From positions 1,178,001 through 1,242,000 of the forward strand of contig NZ_CP012673.1 in the NCBI RefSeq assembly GCF_002950945.1: 64,000 nt of DNA, in the 5' to 3' direction. Source of the stretch: Sorangium cellulosum. GTDB lineage: Bacteria > Myxococcota_A > Polyangia > Polyangiales > Polyangiaceae. Below are positions 36,698 to 45,647 of this stretch, piece after piece (the stretch's first letter is position 1; the number at the start of each line of letters is the position of its first letter). Position numbers and translations under genes: made by a program. The notes beneath the pieces are model-generated. The model was not told the origin of the DNA and did no database searches. It saw only the letters and a program-made list of their open reading frames with translations.

Positions 36698-38644
36698 TCA
36701 GATCCCGTATTGCCGCAGCTTCTTGTGCAGCCCTTCGCGCGTGATCCCGAGCGACTTCGCCGCGTTGGTCTTGTTGTTGTTGTGCCCGCGCAGCGCCTCG
36801 AGGAGGAAGAACTTCTCGACCGAGTCCATCATCTCCTTGAGCGACCCCTTGGGCGTCCCCGCGCGCGCCACCAGCCCTTCGACCTGCCGGATCCGCGGCG
36901 ACAGGAGCTCCGGCGTCGCGAACGCCCCCGGCTCCAGCTGGATGACGATCCGCTGCACCTCGTTCTGGAGCTCCCGGACGTTGCCCGGCCAGTCGTACGC
37001 GACCATGAGCTCCATCGCCTGCTGGCTGAACCCGCCGCACGGCTTGCCGATCTCGTCCGAGTAGCGCTCCAGGAAGTGCACCGCGAGCAGCGGGATGTCG
37101 TCGCGCCGCTCCCGCAGCGGCGGCAGCCGGATCGGGAAGACCTTCAGCCGGTAGTAGAGGTCCTCCCGGAACCTCCCCTTGGCGACCTCGTCCTCCAGGT
37201 TGCGGTTCGTCGCGGCGACGATCCTCACGTTGACGTGCTTCGGGCTCGTCGCGCCCACGGGCCGGATCTCGCCCTCCTGGAGCGCCCGGAGGAGCTTCGA
37301 CTGGAGCGACAGCGGGGTCTCGGTGATCTCGTCGAGGAAGAGCGTGCCGCCGTCGGCGATCTCGAACAGCCCCTTCTTCTCCTCGGTGGCGCCCGTGAAC
37401 GACCCCTTCTTGTGGCCGAACAGCTCGCTCTCCAGCAGGGTCTCGGCCAGCGCCGCGCAGTTCTGCGCCACGAAGAGCTTGTCGCGGCGGCGCGAGCGGT
37501 AGTGCACGGCGGCGGCGATGAGCTCCTTGCCCGTGCCCGTCTCCCCCTCGACCAGCACCGTGACGCGCGTGTCGACCACCTTGTCGAGCTGCGCGATGAC
37601 CCGGTCCATCGCCTCGCTCTTGCCGATGATGTCCACCGCGCTCCGGCCCCCGCCCCGGCGCTTCTCCTCGCGCCCCTTGAGGAAGCTGTTCTCCTTCTGG
37701 AGCCGCTCCTCCGCGAGCACGAGCCGCTTGATGAGCCGGGCGTTCGCCACCGCGAGCGACGCGTTCGCCGCCAGCACGAGCAGCGTCTCCAGGTCGCCCG
37801 CGTTCAGCATCCCGGGCACGGTCCGGTTGTCGGCCTGGAGCACGCCGATGATCTCCTCGCCCTTCCAGAGCGGCACCGCCAGGGTGCTGCGGATCGAGGC
37901 GCCCATCAGCGACTCGGTCTGCCCGACCTCGATCGGCGCGTCGGCGGCGAGCACCGCTGCCCGCTCCTTGATCACCTTCCGGTAGACGCTGCGCGTGATC
38001 GGCACCGGCCCCGCCGGCGGCGCCCCGCGGCCGGACTGGGACCGGACGCGCGTCAGCACCGGCACGAACGCCGCCGGCGCGGCGCCCTGCTCCTGATCGT
38101 CGTCGCGGAGCACCACCGTGACGTGCGTCGCGTTCGGCACCAGCGCGAGCACCGCGTCCGCGATCTCCGCGAGCACCTGATCGAGATCGTTCGCGGCGCC
38201 GATGCGCTTCTGCGCCGCGTACATGGCCGAGAGCGCGCTCGGATCCCGCTCGATCTTCGCCTCGGCCGGCTCGATCTCGTCGAGCCGCCGGATCGAGACC
38301 ACCCGCGCGTCGTCGGCCTCCTCCGGGATCGTCACGACCATCCGCGTGACCGCCTCGCCCGCGCCGAGCTCGATCACGTCCCCGCTCTGGAGCGCGATCG
38401 CGCCGCGCCCGGCGCCGAGCTCGAGGCGCTCGCCCCGGCGCGTCACGCTCGTCCCGTTCGTCGAGCGCAGGTCCTCGAGGAGCACCCCGTCGGCCGTGCT
38501 CACGATGCGCGCGTGCGACCCGGAGACGTGGCGGTCGTCGAAGACGACCCGGTTGTCCGGCGAGCGCCCGAGCGTGATCACCTCGCCCTGGAGCTCGATG
38601 GTGCGCCCGGCAGCCAGACCGTGGGTTACCTCGAGCAGGATCAT
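36698..38644 (-). CDS. Sigma-54-dependent activator with FHA, GAF, AAA+ and Fis-type HTH
   Basis: A 648-residue enhancer-binding protein. The N-terminal FHA domain reads TLGRSPDNRVVFDD, GSHARI and DLRSTNGTS, so it senses phosphothreonine, probably from a Ser/Thr kinase. A GAF-like domain (about 140-310) follows. The AAA+ domain has GETGTGKE, the sigma-54 contact loop ESELFGHKKGSFTGA (GSFTGA for GAFTGA), FLDEI and DWPGNVRELQN. The C-terminal Fis HTH includes NAAKSLGITREGLHKKLRQYGI. This FHA-activator type is typical of myxobacteria. Two sigma-54 promoter matches (2469 and 16035) lie in this window, but no direct link is evident. Confidence 0.95.
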   Translation of the reverse strand: MILLEVTHGLAAGRTIELQGEVITLGRSPDNRVVFDDRHVSGSHARIVSTADGVLLEDLRSTNGTSVTRRGERLELGAGRGAIALQSGDVIELGAGEAVTRMVVTIPEEADDARVVSIRRLDEIEPAEAKIERDPSALSAMYAAQKRIGAANDLDQVLAEIADAVLALVPNATHVTVVLRDDDQEQGAAPAAFVPVLTRVRSQSGRGAPPAGPVPITRSVYRKVIKERAAVLAADAPIEVGQTESLMGASIRSTLAVPLWKGEEIIGVLQADNRTVPGMLNAGDLETLLVLAANASLAVANARLIKRLVLAEERLQKENSFLKGREEKRRGGGRSAVDIIGKSEAMDRVIAQLDKVVDTRVTVLVEGETGTGKELIAAAVHYRSRRRDKLFVAQNCAALAETLLESELFGHKKGSFTGATEEKKGLFEIADGGTLFLDEITETPLSLQSKLLRALQEGEIRPVGATSPKHVNVRIVAATNRNLEDEVAKGRFREDLYYRLKVFPIRLPPLRERRDDIPLLAVHFLERYSDEIGKPCGGFSQQAMELMVAYDWPGNVRELQNEVQRIVIQLEPGAFATPELLSPRIRQVEGLVARAGTPKGSLKEMMDSVEKFFLLEALRGHNNNKTNAAKSLGITREGLHKKLRQYGI

Positions 38645-38853
38645 GGTTCGGTCAGCCAGGAAGACCCGTGGGGAAGGGCCCGGAGTAAACCGTCAAGACG
38701 GAGGAGATGCCAGGAAAAACCGGGGAGCCGAACGCTCCGGCGAAACGCCGCGCAATCACGGCACCCAGTGTAGAAAATAAGAAGAATTGTGGTGTACATC
38801 GCTGCGCGTCCCGCCCGCCGGAGGGCGGGACGGGACGTGCGGCGCTCGGGTGT

Positions 38854-40611
38854 TTACTGCTGGGCGCGGGCGTTCAGGCGGTAGATGACGGTCTTGAACG
38901 GCGCGTTTCCGGAGATCTTCTCCGCGTCCTTCGAGGCCTCGCCCTCGTCGACGATCTTCTGCAGCTTGGTCGCGACGTCGGCGTCGCCTTTCGGCGACAG
39001 CGCGTCGATCACGGTGACCGACACGAAGCGCACGGCGGCGTTCGAGACCTTCGGCATCGCGTCGATGATCTGCTGCCGGACCTCGGGGGTGCCGAGCACG
39101 CCGACCATGTAGGCGGCCTTGATCCCCTGGAACTGCGTCTCCTTCGCCTGCGACGCCGGCTCGCCGAGCTTGCCGACGTAACACTCGGCCTTGGTCCCGC
39201 ACGCCGCGAGCAGATCCTTCGCGATCTTGTGCTCCTTCTCCATCGACTTGCCGACCGTGCCGCCGCCGCCCGTGCGGGTGTTGGCGAGCCGGTCGACCTC
39301 GGCGATCTGGTCGGGCTTCATCAGCTTGAGCGCCGTCGCCATCGAGGTGTCGCGGATCTGCGCGATGTCGTCCTCCTCGCCGCGCACCTCGATCCCGGTC
39401 TTCACGAGCCACGGCACGAGGCTCGCGTCGAAGAAGCCGCCCGCGGCCTCCGCGAGCATCACGCGCGCGTTGATGCCGGCCGGCGGGAGATCGAGCGTCA
39501 CCGGCGTCTTCTCGTAGGCCGCCTGGAAGGCCGCGATCGTCTCCGGCGACTTCGGCACCTTGGTGAGCTCGCGCGCGATGATGGCGCGCGGCAGGTCCTC
39601 GGCCGTCCCGAGCGCCGCGAGCAGCGGCTGCACCGACTCCTGCCGGCCGATCGTCGCGAGCACGAGCGCGGCCGCCGCCACGTGGGCCGTCTCCGCGGCC
39701 TTCTTCGCCTCCGGGCCCGGCTTGTCGCCGGCGGCCTTCAGGTTCTCGACCTTCGAGTGCTCGATGAGCTCCTTGTGCTCGCCCTTGAGGAGCGCGATCG
39801 CCGGCTCGATCGCGGGCTTGCCGATCTTCGTGAGGGCGAGGATGGCCGTGGCGTGGGCGTCCGCCTTGACCGGCGTGAGCACCAGCTTGAGCAGCGGCAC
39901 GACCCCCTTCTCGCTGCGCAGCTGCCCGAGGAGCTCCGCCGAGGTGATCTGCCAGAAGAGCTCGTTCCGCAGCGCGGAGACGTCCTTCGGGTCGTTGATC
40001 GGGCGCCCGAGCATCGTGATGAGCTGCGGCTCCCAGGACGGGTCGCTGATCTCCAACATCGCGTCGTGCACGTCGCGCGAGATGCCGGCCCCCTTCGGCT
40101 TGCCGTGCTGGAGCTTCGCGAAGACGTCCATGAGCGGGCCGGCCGCGGTCTTCGACTTCATGGCCCCGAGGCCGCGCACCGACCAGCGGACGTCCTCCTC
40201 CGTCGAGTCGGGCTTGTAGTCCTTGAGCGCCTTGATGAGGCAGGCCTCGCCGCGCGGATCCCTCGTGTCGGAGATGAATTTGATGACCTTGGAGTTCGTG
40301 CGCTCGTCGAGATCACCGGCCACGCACCGCTGCGTCATCGGCTCGATGATCTTGTCGAGGAGCGGCTTCACCGTCGGGCCGTTCCGGTCCTTGTTGTCGC
40401 GCGTCATCGCGTCCTCGAAGAACTGGATGAGCCGGTTGACCGACGGGGCGAGCGTGGCCGGGTCGTCGAGCCGCTTGACGTGCGTCTCGGGGTCGTTTTC
40501 GTCGGCGCACCCGGCGACGATCCCTGCGGAGAGCGCCATCGACGACGCGGTGGCGGCCCCCAGGAGGAGCGAGCGAAGGAGCGGCAAGATGCAGCGTGCT
40601 GAGCGGGACAT
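38854..40611 (-). CDS. HEAT-like repeat lipoprotein
   Basis: A 585-residue protein. The signal peptide ends in a lipobox IVAGC. The mature part is built from repeated helical pairs such as AAGPLMDVFAKL, GVVPLLKLVL, AIEPAIALLKG and SVQPLLAALG, the HEAT/PBS-lyase-like pattern of alpha-solenoid scaffolds. No catalytic motif is visible. It probably binds another envelope protein. The ATG at 40611 has a GGAGG seven bases upstream. It stands alone, with gaps on both sides. Confidence 0.82.
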   Translation of the reverse strand: MSRSARCILPLLRSLLLGAATASSMALSAGIVAGCADENDPETHVKRLDDPATLAPSVNRLIQFFEDAMTRDNKDRNGPTVKPLLDKIIEPMTQRCVAGDLDERTNSKVIKFISDTRDPRGEACLIKALKDYKPDSTEEDVRWSVRGLGAMKSKTAAGPLMDVFAKLQHGKPKGAGISRDVHDAMLEISDPSWEPQLITMLGRPINDPKDVSALRNELFWQITSAELLGQLRSEKGVVPLLKLVLTPVKADAHATAILALTKIGKPAIEPAIALLKGEHKELIEHSKVENLKAAGDKPGPEAKKAAETAHVAAAALVLATIGRQESVQPLLAALGTAEDLPRAIIARELTKVPKSPETIAAFQAAYEKTPVTLDLPPAGINARVMLAEAAGGFFDASLVPWLVKTGIEVRGEEDDIAQIRDTSMATALKLMKPDQIAEVDRLANTRTGGGGTVGKSMEKEHKIAKDLLAACGTKAECYVGKLGEPASQAKETQFQGIKAAYMVGVLGTPEVRQQIIDAMPKVSNAAVRFVSVTVIDALSPKGDADVATKLQKIVDEGEASKDAEKISGNAPFKTVIYRLNARAQQ

Positions 40612-40831
40612 GGTGTTTCCTCCGGGACCTCGGTGATGCTGCCGGCCGGCCCTCGCCTAGCGCGGGCGCGCTTCCGGTGAGGCGGTCAGCGGCTAGCCTT
40701 CGTTAGCCTGAGGGGACGACATCGGACAAAAACAGCGCGCGGCAGGGGGCGCAGCCCCCCTTCGGCCACGACGTGGCGCCGCTCCGTCATGGAAACGGCG
40801 GAGCCGACGCTATTCGCCGGCCGCGGACGTG

Positions 40832-41675
40832 TCAACGCGAGCGCGGCGTGGACACGAGACGGCGGATGCCGGTCGCGAACAGCCGGTCGGGGATGACACG
40901 GCGCAGCGCGACGAGCGCGCGTGCGTCCCGGCCGATGAGGGTGCGGAAAGGGGGCGAAGTGTCCTCAATGAGGCGGAGGATGGCGGCCGCGACCGGGGCG
41001 GGCGGCGGGGCCTTGGCGGCGTCCTCGAGGACGAGCCGCTCGAGCGTCTCGGTCATCGCGGCGTAGGGCCCCTCGCGCGAGACGAGGGCGCCGCGCCGCT
41101 GGTTCTCGAAGAAGATCTCGGTCTTGAAGGTGCCGGGCTCGACGAGGCAGACGTGGACGCCGAACGGCGCGACCTCCCAGCGGAGCGCCTCGCTGAAGCC
41201 CTCGACGGCGTGCTTCGTGGCCGCGTAGATGCTGACGCCGGGCAGGCCGACGAGCCCGGAGACGCTCGAGATGTTGACGATGCGGCCGCGCCGGGCGGCG
41301 CGCATCGACGGCAGCACCGCGCGCGTGACGGCCATCAGGCCGAAGACGTTGGTCTCGAACTGCGCCCGGACATCGCCGTCCGTCTGCTCCTCGAAGGCGC
41401 CGCCGACCGCGATGCCCGCGTTGTTCACGAGGGCGTAGGGGGGGGCCGTGCTTGCGGAGGATCTCCTCGACCCGCGCGGGGGCGCCCTCGGCGGCGACGT
41501 CGAGCGCCTCGACGTGGAGCGAGGCGCCGCGCGCCCTCGCCGCGGCGAGCAGCGCCTCGGCCTTCTCGGGGCGGCGCATCGTGGCGACGACCTGGTGGCC
41601 CGCGGCCGCGCACGCGACGGCGGTCGCGAGGCCGATGCCGCTCGAGGATCCGGTGACGAGGACGAGGTGGCCCAT
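40832..41675 (-). pseudogene. Short-chain dehydrogenase/reductase, frameshifted at a G8 run
   Basis: Two frames together form one SDR. The first (from 41675) has the Rossmann motif VTGSSSGIGLATA through EEILRKHGPP; the second continues YALVNNAGIAVGG, ISSVSG, the YAATK active site and EVAPFGV down to 40832. They join at a run of eight G on the plus strand (41438-41445); seven would restore a continuous reading frame. The break therefore is a one-base insertion in a homopolymer. It may be a true mutation, a phase-variable switch or a sequence error. The gene follows the FAD oxidoreductase on the same strand. Confidence 0.85.
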
Positions 41676-41761
41676 GGGGGAGGCGGGCGACTATAGACGA
41701 AGCGCGCGGGGAGGCCGAGCGCGAGGGCGCCGCTGCCGCCGGGGACGCCGCGGGCGCGCGC

Positions 41762-42910
41762 TCAGCCGATGATCATCGCCTCGCTGAGGAGCCGGCCCTC
41801 CTTGAAGCGGCGCAGGTTCCAGCGCTCGAACAGCGGGAGCGGCGTGCCTTCGGCGATGTGCTGCGCGATGAGCTTGCCCATGACGGGCGCGATCATGAAG
41901 CCGTGCCCCATGAAGCCGGACGCCTGGTAGAAGTGCTCCACCTCGTCGACCCCGCCGACGATCGGGTTCTGGTCGGGCGTGAGGTCGTAGCAGCCCGCCC
42001 ACTGCCGCAGGACCTTCACGCTGCCGAGCACGGGGCACGCGGCGACGAGCGCCCGCGCGTAGAGGCCGAGGAACTTGTGGCTCGACTCCATGTCGAGGCC
42101 CTCGGGGACGTCCTCGTTCGAGATGCCGCCCACGATCTCGCCGCGCATCGACTGCGAGAAGTAGAGGCCGTTCGAGAGGTCCGCGACCAGCGGGCCGAGC
42201 CACGGCTTGAGCGGCTCGGTCGAGCAGATCTCGTGGCGGTGCGGGCGGTTCGGCAGCTCCACGCCGAGGAGGCGCGCGACCTCGGGGCTCCAGGCGCCGG
42301 CCGCGTTGACGACCTTGTGCGTGCGGATCTCGCCCCGGTCGGTGACGACGGCGTCGATGCGCGCGCCGGTCGTGCGGAAGCCGAGGACGTTCGTGAAGGT
42401 GGCGATGTCGACGCCGAGCTTCTGGGCGCGCTCGGCGTAGCCCCAGACGAACGGCCAGGGAAAGACGACGCCGTCGTCGGGGTTGTAGCTCGCGGCGACC
42501 ACGCCCTCGGTCGAGAGCTCCGGCACGATCGCGCGCGCCTCGGCCGGGGTGAGCATCCGCGTGCCGAGGCCGCACTCGTTCTGGACGGCGACGCTCTTCT
42601 CGAGCGTCCGGCGGCCGGCCTCGCTGCGCACGAGGAACAGGTAGCCGCCCTGCCGGAACCAGACGTTGATCTTCATCTCGCGGGCGAAATCCCGGCAGAT
42701 GCGGATGCTCTCCTGCATGAGCCGGATGTTCCCCTCGCTCGAGAACTGCGCGCGCACCCCGCCGCCGTTGCGGCCGCTCGCGCCCCCGCAGAGGTAGCCC
42801 CGGTCGACGACGACGACGTCCGTGATCCCGTGGCTATGCGCCAGGTTGTAGGCGACGGCGAGGCCCATGATGCCCGCGCCGACGACGACGATCTCCGCCT
42901 CGGACCGCAT
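41762..42910 (-). CDS. FAD-dependent oxidoreductase (sarcosine/glycine oxidase-like)
   Basis: A 382-residue DAO-family flavoprotein. The N-terminal FAD motif is VVVGAGIMGLAVAYNLA, followed by VVVDRGYLCGGASGRNGGGVRAQF. The second FAD motif is VVNAAGAWSPEVARLLG, and a late GFMGHGFMIAPVMGK is typical of sarcosine oxidase beta-like enzymes. It probably oxidises a secondary or D-amino acid; the substrate is unknown. The gene starts six bases after the cysQ stop and so belongs to the same operon. Confidence 0.88.
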   Translation of the reverse strand: MRSEAEIVVVGAGIMGLAVAYNLAHSHGITDVVVVDRGYLCGGASGRNGGGVRAQFSSEGNIRLMQESIRICRDFAREMKINVWFRQGGYLFLVRSEAGRRTLEKSVAVQNECGLGTRMLTPAEARAIVPELSTEGVVAASYNPDDGVVFPWPFVWGYAERAQKLGVDIATFTNVLGFRTTGARIDAVVTDRGEIRTHKVVNAAGAWSPEVARLLGVELPNRPHRHEICSTEPLKPWLGPLVADLSNGLYFSQSMRGEIVGGISNEDVPEGLDMESSHKFLGLYARALVAACPVLGSVKVLRQWAGCYDLTPDQNPIVGGVDEVEHFYQASGFMGHGFMIAPVMGKLIAQHIAEGTPLPLFERWNLRRFKEGRLLSEAMIIG

Positions 42911-42916
42911 CGCGCG

Positions 42917-43756
42917 TCAGCCGAGCTCGGGCCTCGCGGCGGCGACGACGGCGTCCTGGAGGGCGCCGTTCGTGGCGATGATGCCGCGGTCGAGCTTGAG
43001 CCCGGGGCCCGCGTAGTCGATGGGCTCGCCGCCGAGATCGGTGAAGCGCCCGCCGGCGGCGCGGAGGACGGCCTCGGGCGCGCAGCTGTCCCAGAGCTTG
43101 GCGCCGCCGCCGCCGTGCACGTAGAGGTCGACCTCGCCGGTCGCGATCCGCGCGATCTTCACGCCGACCGAGCCGCACGGGACGAGCTTCGTGATGCCGA
43201 GCCGGGCGAGCAGCGGCTCGACGAGCTTCGGCCGGTGCGACCGCGAGACGATGAGCGTCGCGTCCCCCGGCGCGCTCACGGACGAGACCGCGAGGGGGCG
43301 GCGGCTGCCGTCCCGCGCCTCGAGGAAGGCGAGGCCCGCGTCGGCGCGGCCGGCGAGCGCCTCGCCGGTCGTGGGCATCACGACCACGCCGAGCGCGGCG
43401 CGGCCGCGGACCGCGAGGCCGATCATGACGGCGAACTCGCCGTTCCGGTCCGCGAACTCGCGCGTGCCGTCGAGCGGGTCGACGAAGAACACCCGCTCCT
43501 TCTGGAAGCGCGACGCGAGCTCCTCGCCCGACGGGACGCTCTCCTCGGCGAGGATGGCGTCGCCCGGGAAGGCGGCCTCGAGCGCGCGGCAGATGAGCGC
43601 GTTCGCCTCGCGGTCGGCGCGGGTCACCGGATCGTCCGGGCCCTTCAGCTCGACGGTGAACGGCGTCGCGTACACCTCCATCACCACCGCCGCGGCCGCG
43701 CGGGCGATGCGGACGATCTCGTCGAGCTCCCTGTCGCTGGTGTTCGTCGTGCTCAC
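42917..43756 (-). CDS. cysQ: Inositol monophosphatase-family phosphatase (CysQ-like)
   Basis: A 279-residue Mg-dependent phosphatase. It shows PDDPVTRADREANALI, the metal motif VFFVDPLDGTREFADRNGEFAV, and the C-terminal WDSCAPEAVLRAAGG; the lipid-free FIG superfamily signature is complete. The DPLDGTREF form and length favour 3'(2'),5'-bisphosphate nucleotidase (CysQ), which recycles PAP. The GTG start at 43756 overlaps the aldo/keto reductase stop by four bases. Inositol monophosphatase is the alternative. Confidence 0.85.
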   Translation of the reverse strand: MSTTNTSDRELDEIVRIARAAAAVVMEVYATPFTVELKGPDDPVTRADREANALICRALEAAFPGDAILAEESVPSGEELASRFQKERVFFVDPLDGTREFADRNGEFAVMIGLAVRGRAALGVVVMPTTGEALAGRADAGLAFLEARDGSRRPLAVSSVSAPGDATLIVSRSHRPKLVEPLLARLGITKLVPCGSVGVKIARIATGEVDLYVHGGGGAKLWDSCAPEAVLRAAGGRFTDLGGEPIDYAGPGLKLDRGIIATNGALQDAVVAAARPELG

Positions 43757-44694
43757 GTGGTCACCCCGAGGTTCTTGAGGCGCGCGGAGAGGTCCGTGAG
43801 CGCCGTGTCGCGGAGGTAGGGGGGCATGCCGGCCTCGCGGACCAGCTGGTCGAGCTGGGCGACGGAGCGGGGGCCGAGCACGGCGCTCGAGACGAGGTGG
43901 TTCGCGAGGACGAAGCGCAGCGCCGCCGCCCGGAGCGAGACGACGTTGCCCGTGACGAGCGGCCGGAGCGCGTCGAGCTGGCGGAGGCGGGTCTTGAACT
44001 CGTCCCGGGTCCAGCGCTGGGCGCGGTGGTCGTCCGGGTAGAAATCGCGATCGGGGCTCCAGTGCCCGGCGAGCAGCCCGTGCGCCAGCACCGACCGCGC
44101 GAGCACGCCCGCGCCGCTCTCGGAGACGTCGCCGGCGACCTCGTGGAGGTCGCCCGGGAGGAGGGCGTTGTAGGCGAGCTCGATGACGTCCACCTCGTCG
44201 CGCAGCGCGGCGCGCGCGACGTCCGCGGAGCCGGCGCTCACGCCGAAGGCGCGGATCTTCCCCGCCTGCTTGAGCTCCTTCAGGAAGTCGAGGGGCTCCT
44301 TCGAGCGCATCGCGGCCACGGTGGGGTTGTGGAGCAGGACGACGTCGACCACGTCGCGGGCGAGCCGCTCCTGGGATCGCTCGAACGCCGTGCGCAGGTG
44401 GGCCGGGTCGAAGCGCTTCTTCGGGGGGAGCTCGTCGAGGTCGGTGCCGATCTTGGTGACCACGAACGTCGCGCCGGCGCCCTGGAGCCGCTTGCCGAGG
44501 CAGCGCTCCATCTCGCCCCGGCCGTACACGTCGGCCGTGTCGAAGAGGTCGATGCCGACCGCGAGCGCGCGGTCGATGACGCGATCGACCTCGACGCTGG
44601 AGATCGGGCCGTACCCGTCGCCGGAGAGGCCCCAGGTGCCTAGGGCGAGCTCCGAGACCTGAAGGGTCGTCTTGCCGAGGGGGCGCTTCCTCAC
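43753..44694 (-). CDS. Aldo/keto reductase
   Basis: A 313-residue NADPH-dependent reductase. The active-site Asp-Tyr motif reads DLFDTADVYGRGEMERCLGKRL; the Lys region is VVTKIGTD; the His region is VVLLHNPT. The cofactor region contains SSAVLGPRSVAQLDQLV. The GTG start at 44694 matches family length; the longer frame upstream is noise. It is the first gene of a four-gene set (this gene, cysQ, FAD oxidoreductase, SDR). Confidence 0.9.
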   Translation of the reverse strand: MRKRPLGKTTLQVSELALGTWGLSGDGYGPISSVEVDRVIDRALAVGIDLFDTADVYGRGEMERCLGKRLQGAGATFVVTKIGTDLDELPPKKRFDPAHLRTAFERSQERLARDVVDVVLLHNPTVAAMRSKEPLDFLKELKQAGKIRAFGVSAGSADVARAALRDEVDVIELAYNALLPGDLHEVAGDVSESGAGVLARSVLAHGLLAGHWSPDRDFYPDDHRAQRWTRDEFKTRLRQLDALRPLVTGNVVSLRAAALRFVLANHLVSSAVLGPRSVAQLDQLVREAGMPPYLRDTALTDLSARLKNLGVTT

Positions 44695-44967
44695 GGGGGG
44701 GCGATCTACACCAGCGGGGGGAGGGCGCCACGAAATAGGCGCAGGCGCGCGGAGGAGGCTGCCGGAGCGCCACGTCTTTGCTCGGTGGGCCGCGGAACAC
44801 TCCGTGCCTGGAAGGGTGCCAGGGAAGTCTCGGAGACGTGCTGCGGGGGTCCGAAGACGAGGCGTGGTGCGGGGAGCGCGGGGCGGGGTCGATGGCCGAG
44901 GGCAGGCGCTCACGTGACGGGGTGAGTCGAACCTCGCCGGCGGCCGAGCATCGAAGGGCGGTAGAGT

Positions 44968-45573
44968 ATGGCGAAAGCGCCTAAGGGGGTATCGAGGGCC
45001 GAGCCCGCGGGCGACCGGAGATCGTGGCCGCCCGCGGCGTGCGCCTCCACGAGGCGCGCGCTGGAGCTCGTGGCCATGCGCGGCAAGGACGTGATCGGCG
45101 TCCGCCACATGCTCGCCGATGGGCGGACGCACATCGGCGATGCGCCCGCGTCGATCGCGCGGGTGCCGTCGGGAGAGCTGGACCGGTCGGCCCCGGTGAT
45201 CGCGGAGGTGTCCGGCGGCCGCCATGTGCTGCACGTGCCGCGGCGAGCGCGCGCGCGTGTGCACGGCGCCGACGGCCTCGGCCGCCTGCTGACCGGCCCG
45301 GCCGAGATCGTGCTCAACGAGGGAGACCGCGCCGTGCTCGTGATGGGATCCGTCCACGTGCGCGCGCAGATCGTGCCCATCGAGGTGGTGTCCAGGCTGA
45401 GTACGTCCAGCCTGCGATGGATCGGCCTCATCGGCGCTCTTTATCTCGTCGCGCTCGCCATCTGCGCTGCGCTCGCGCCGCGCGACGCAGGCGGCCTCAA
45501 CGGGGAGGTGATCCCGCGCGCGGTCGACGCGGCCGCGGCAGAGATCCGGGCGGTTCACGCGCCGGCGCCGTAG
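44968..45573 (+). CDS. Membrane protein with FHA-like N-terminal domain (gliding-protein-like)
   Basis: A 201-residue protein. The middle (about 35-135) reads LELVAMRGKDVIGVRHMLADGRTHIGDAP through VHVRAQIV. It resembles the FHA-like leading domain found in myxobacterial TonB-family and gliding-associated proteins such as AgmX or PglI, though this is recognised from memory of pattern only. One transmembrane segment (about 152-172, GLIGALYLVALAICAAL) follows, with a short tail. No C-terminal TonB domain is present, so it may be truncated relative to those proteins. Confidence 0.6.
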   Translation: MAKAPKGVSRAEPAGDRRSWPPAACASTRRALELVAMRGKDVIGVRHMLADGRTHIGDAPASIARVPSGELDRSAPVIAEVSGGRHVLHVPRRARARVHGADGLGRLLTGPAEIVLNEGDRAVLVMGSVHVRAQIVPIEVVSRLSTSSLRWIGLIGALYLVALAICAALAPRDAGGLNGEVIPRAVDAAAAEIRAVHAPAP

Positions 45574-45647
45574 CGCAAAGCACCAAGCGGCGCGGCCGTC
45601 TCGGCCGGAGGAGCCCAGGAGAGGTGGAGTGCTATTCTCCACTTCTC

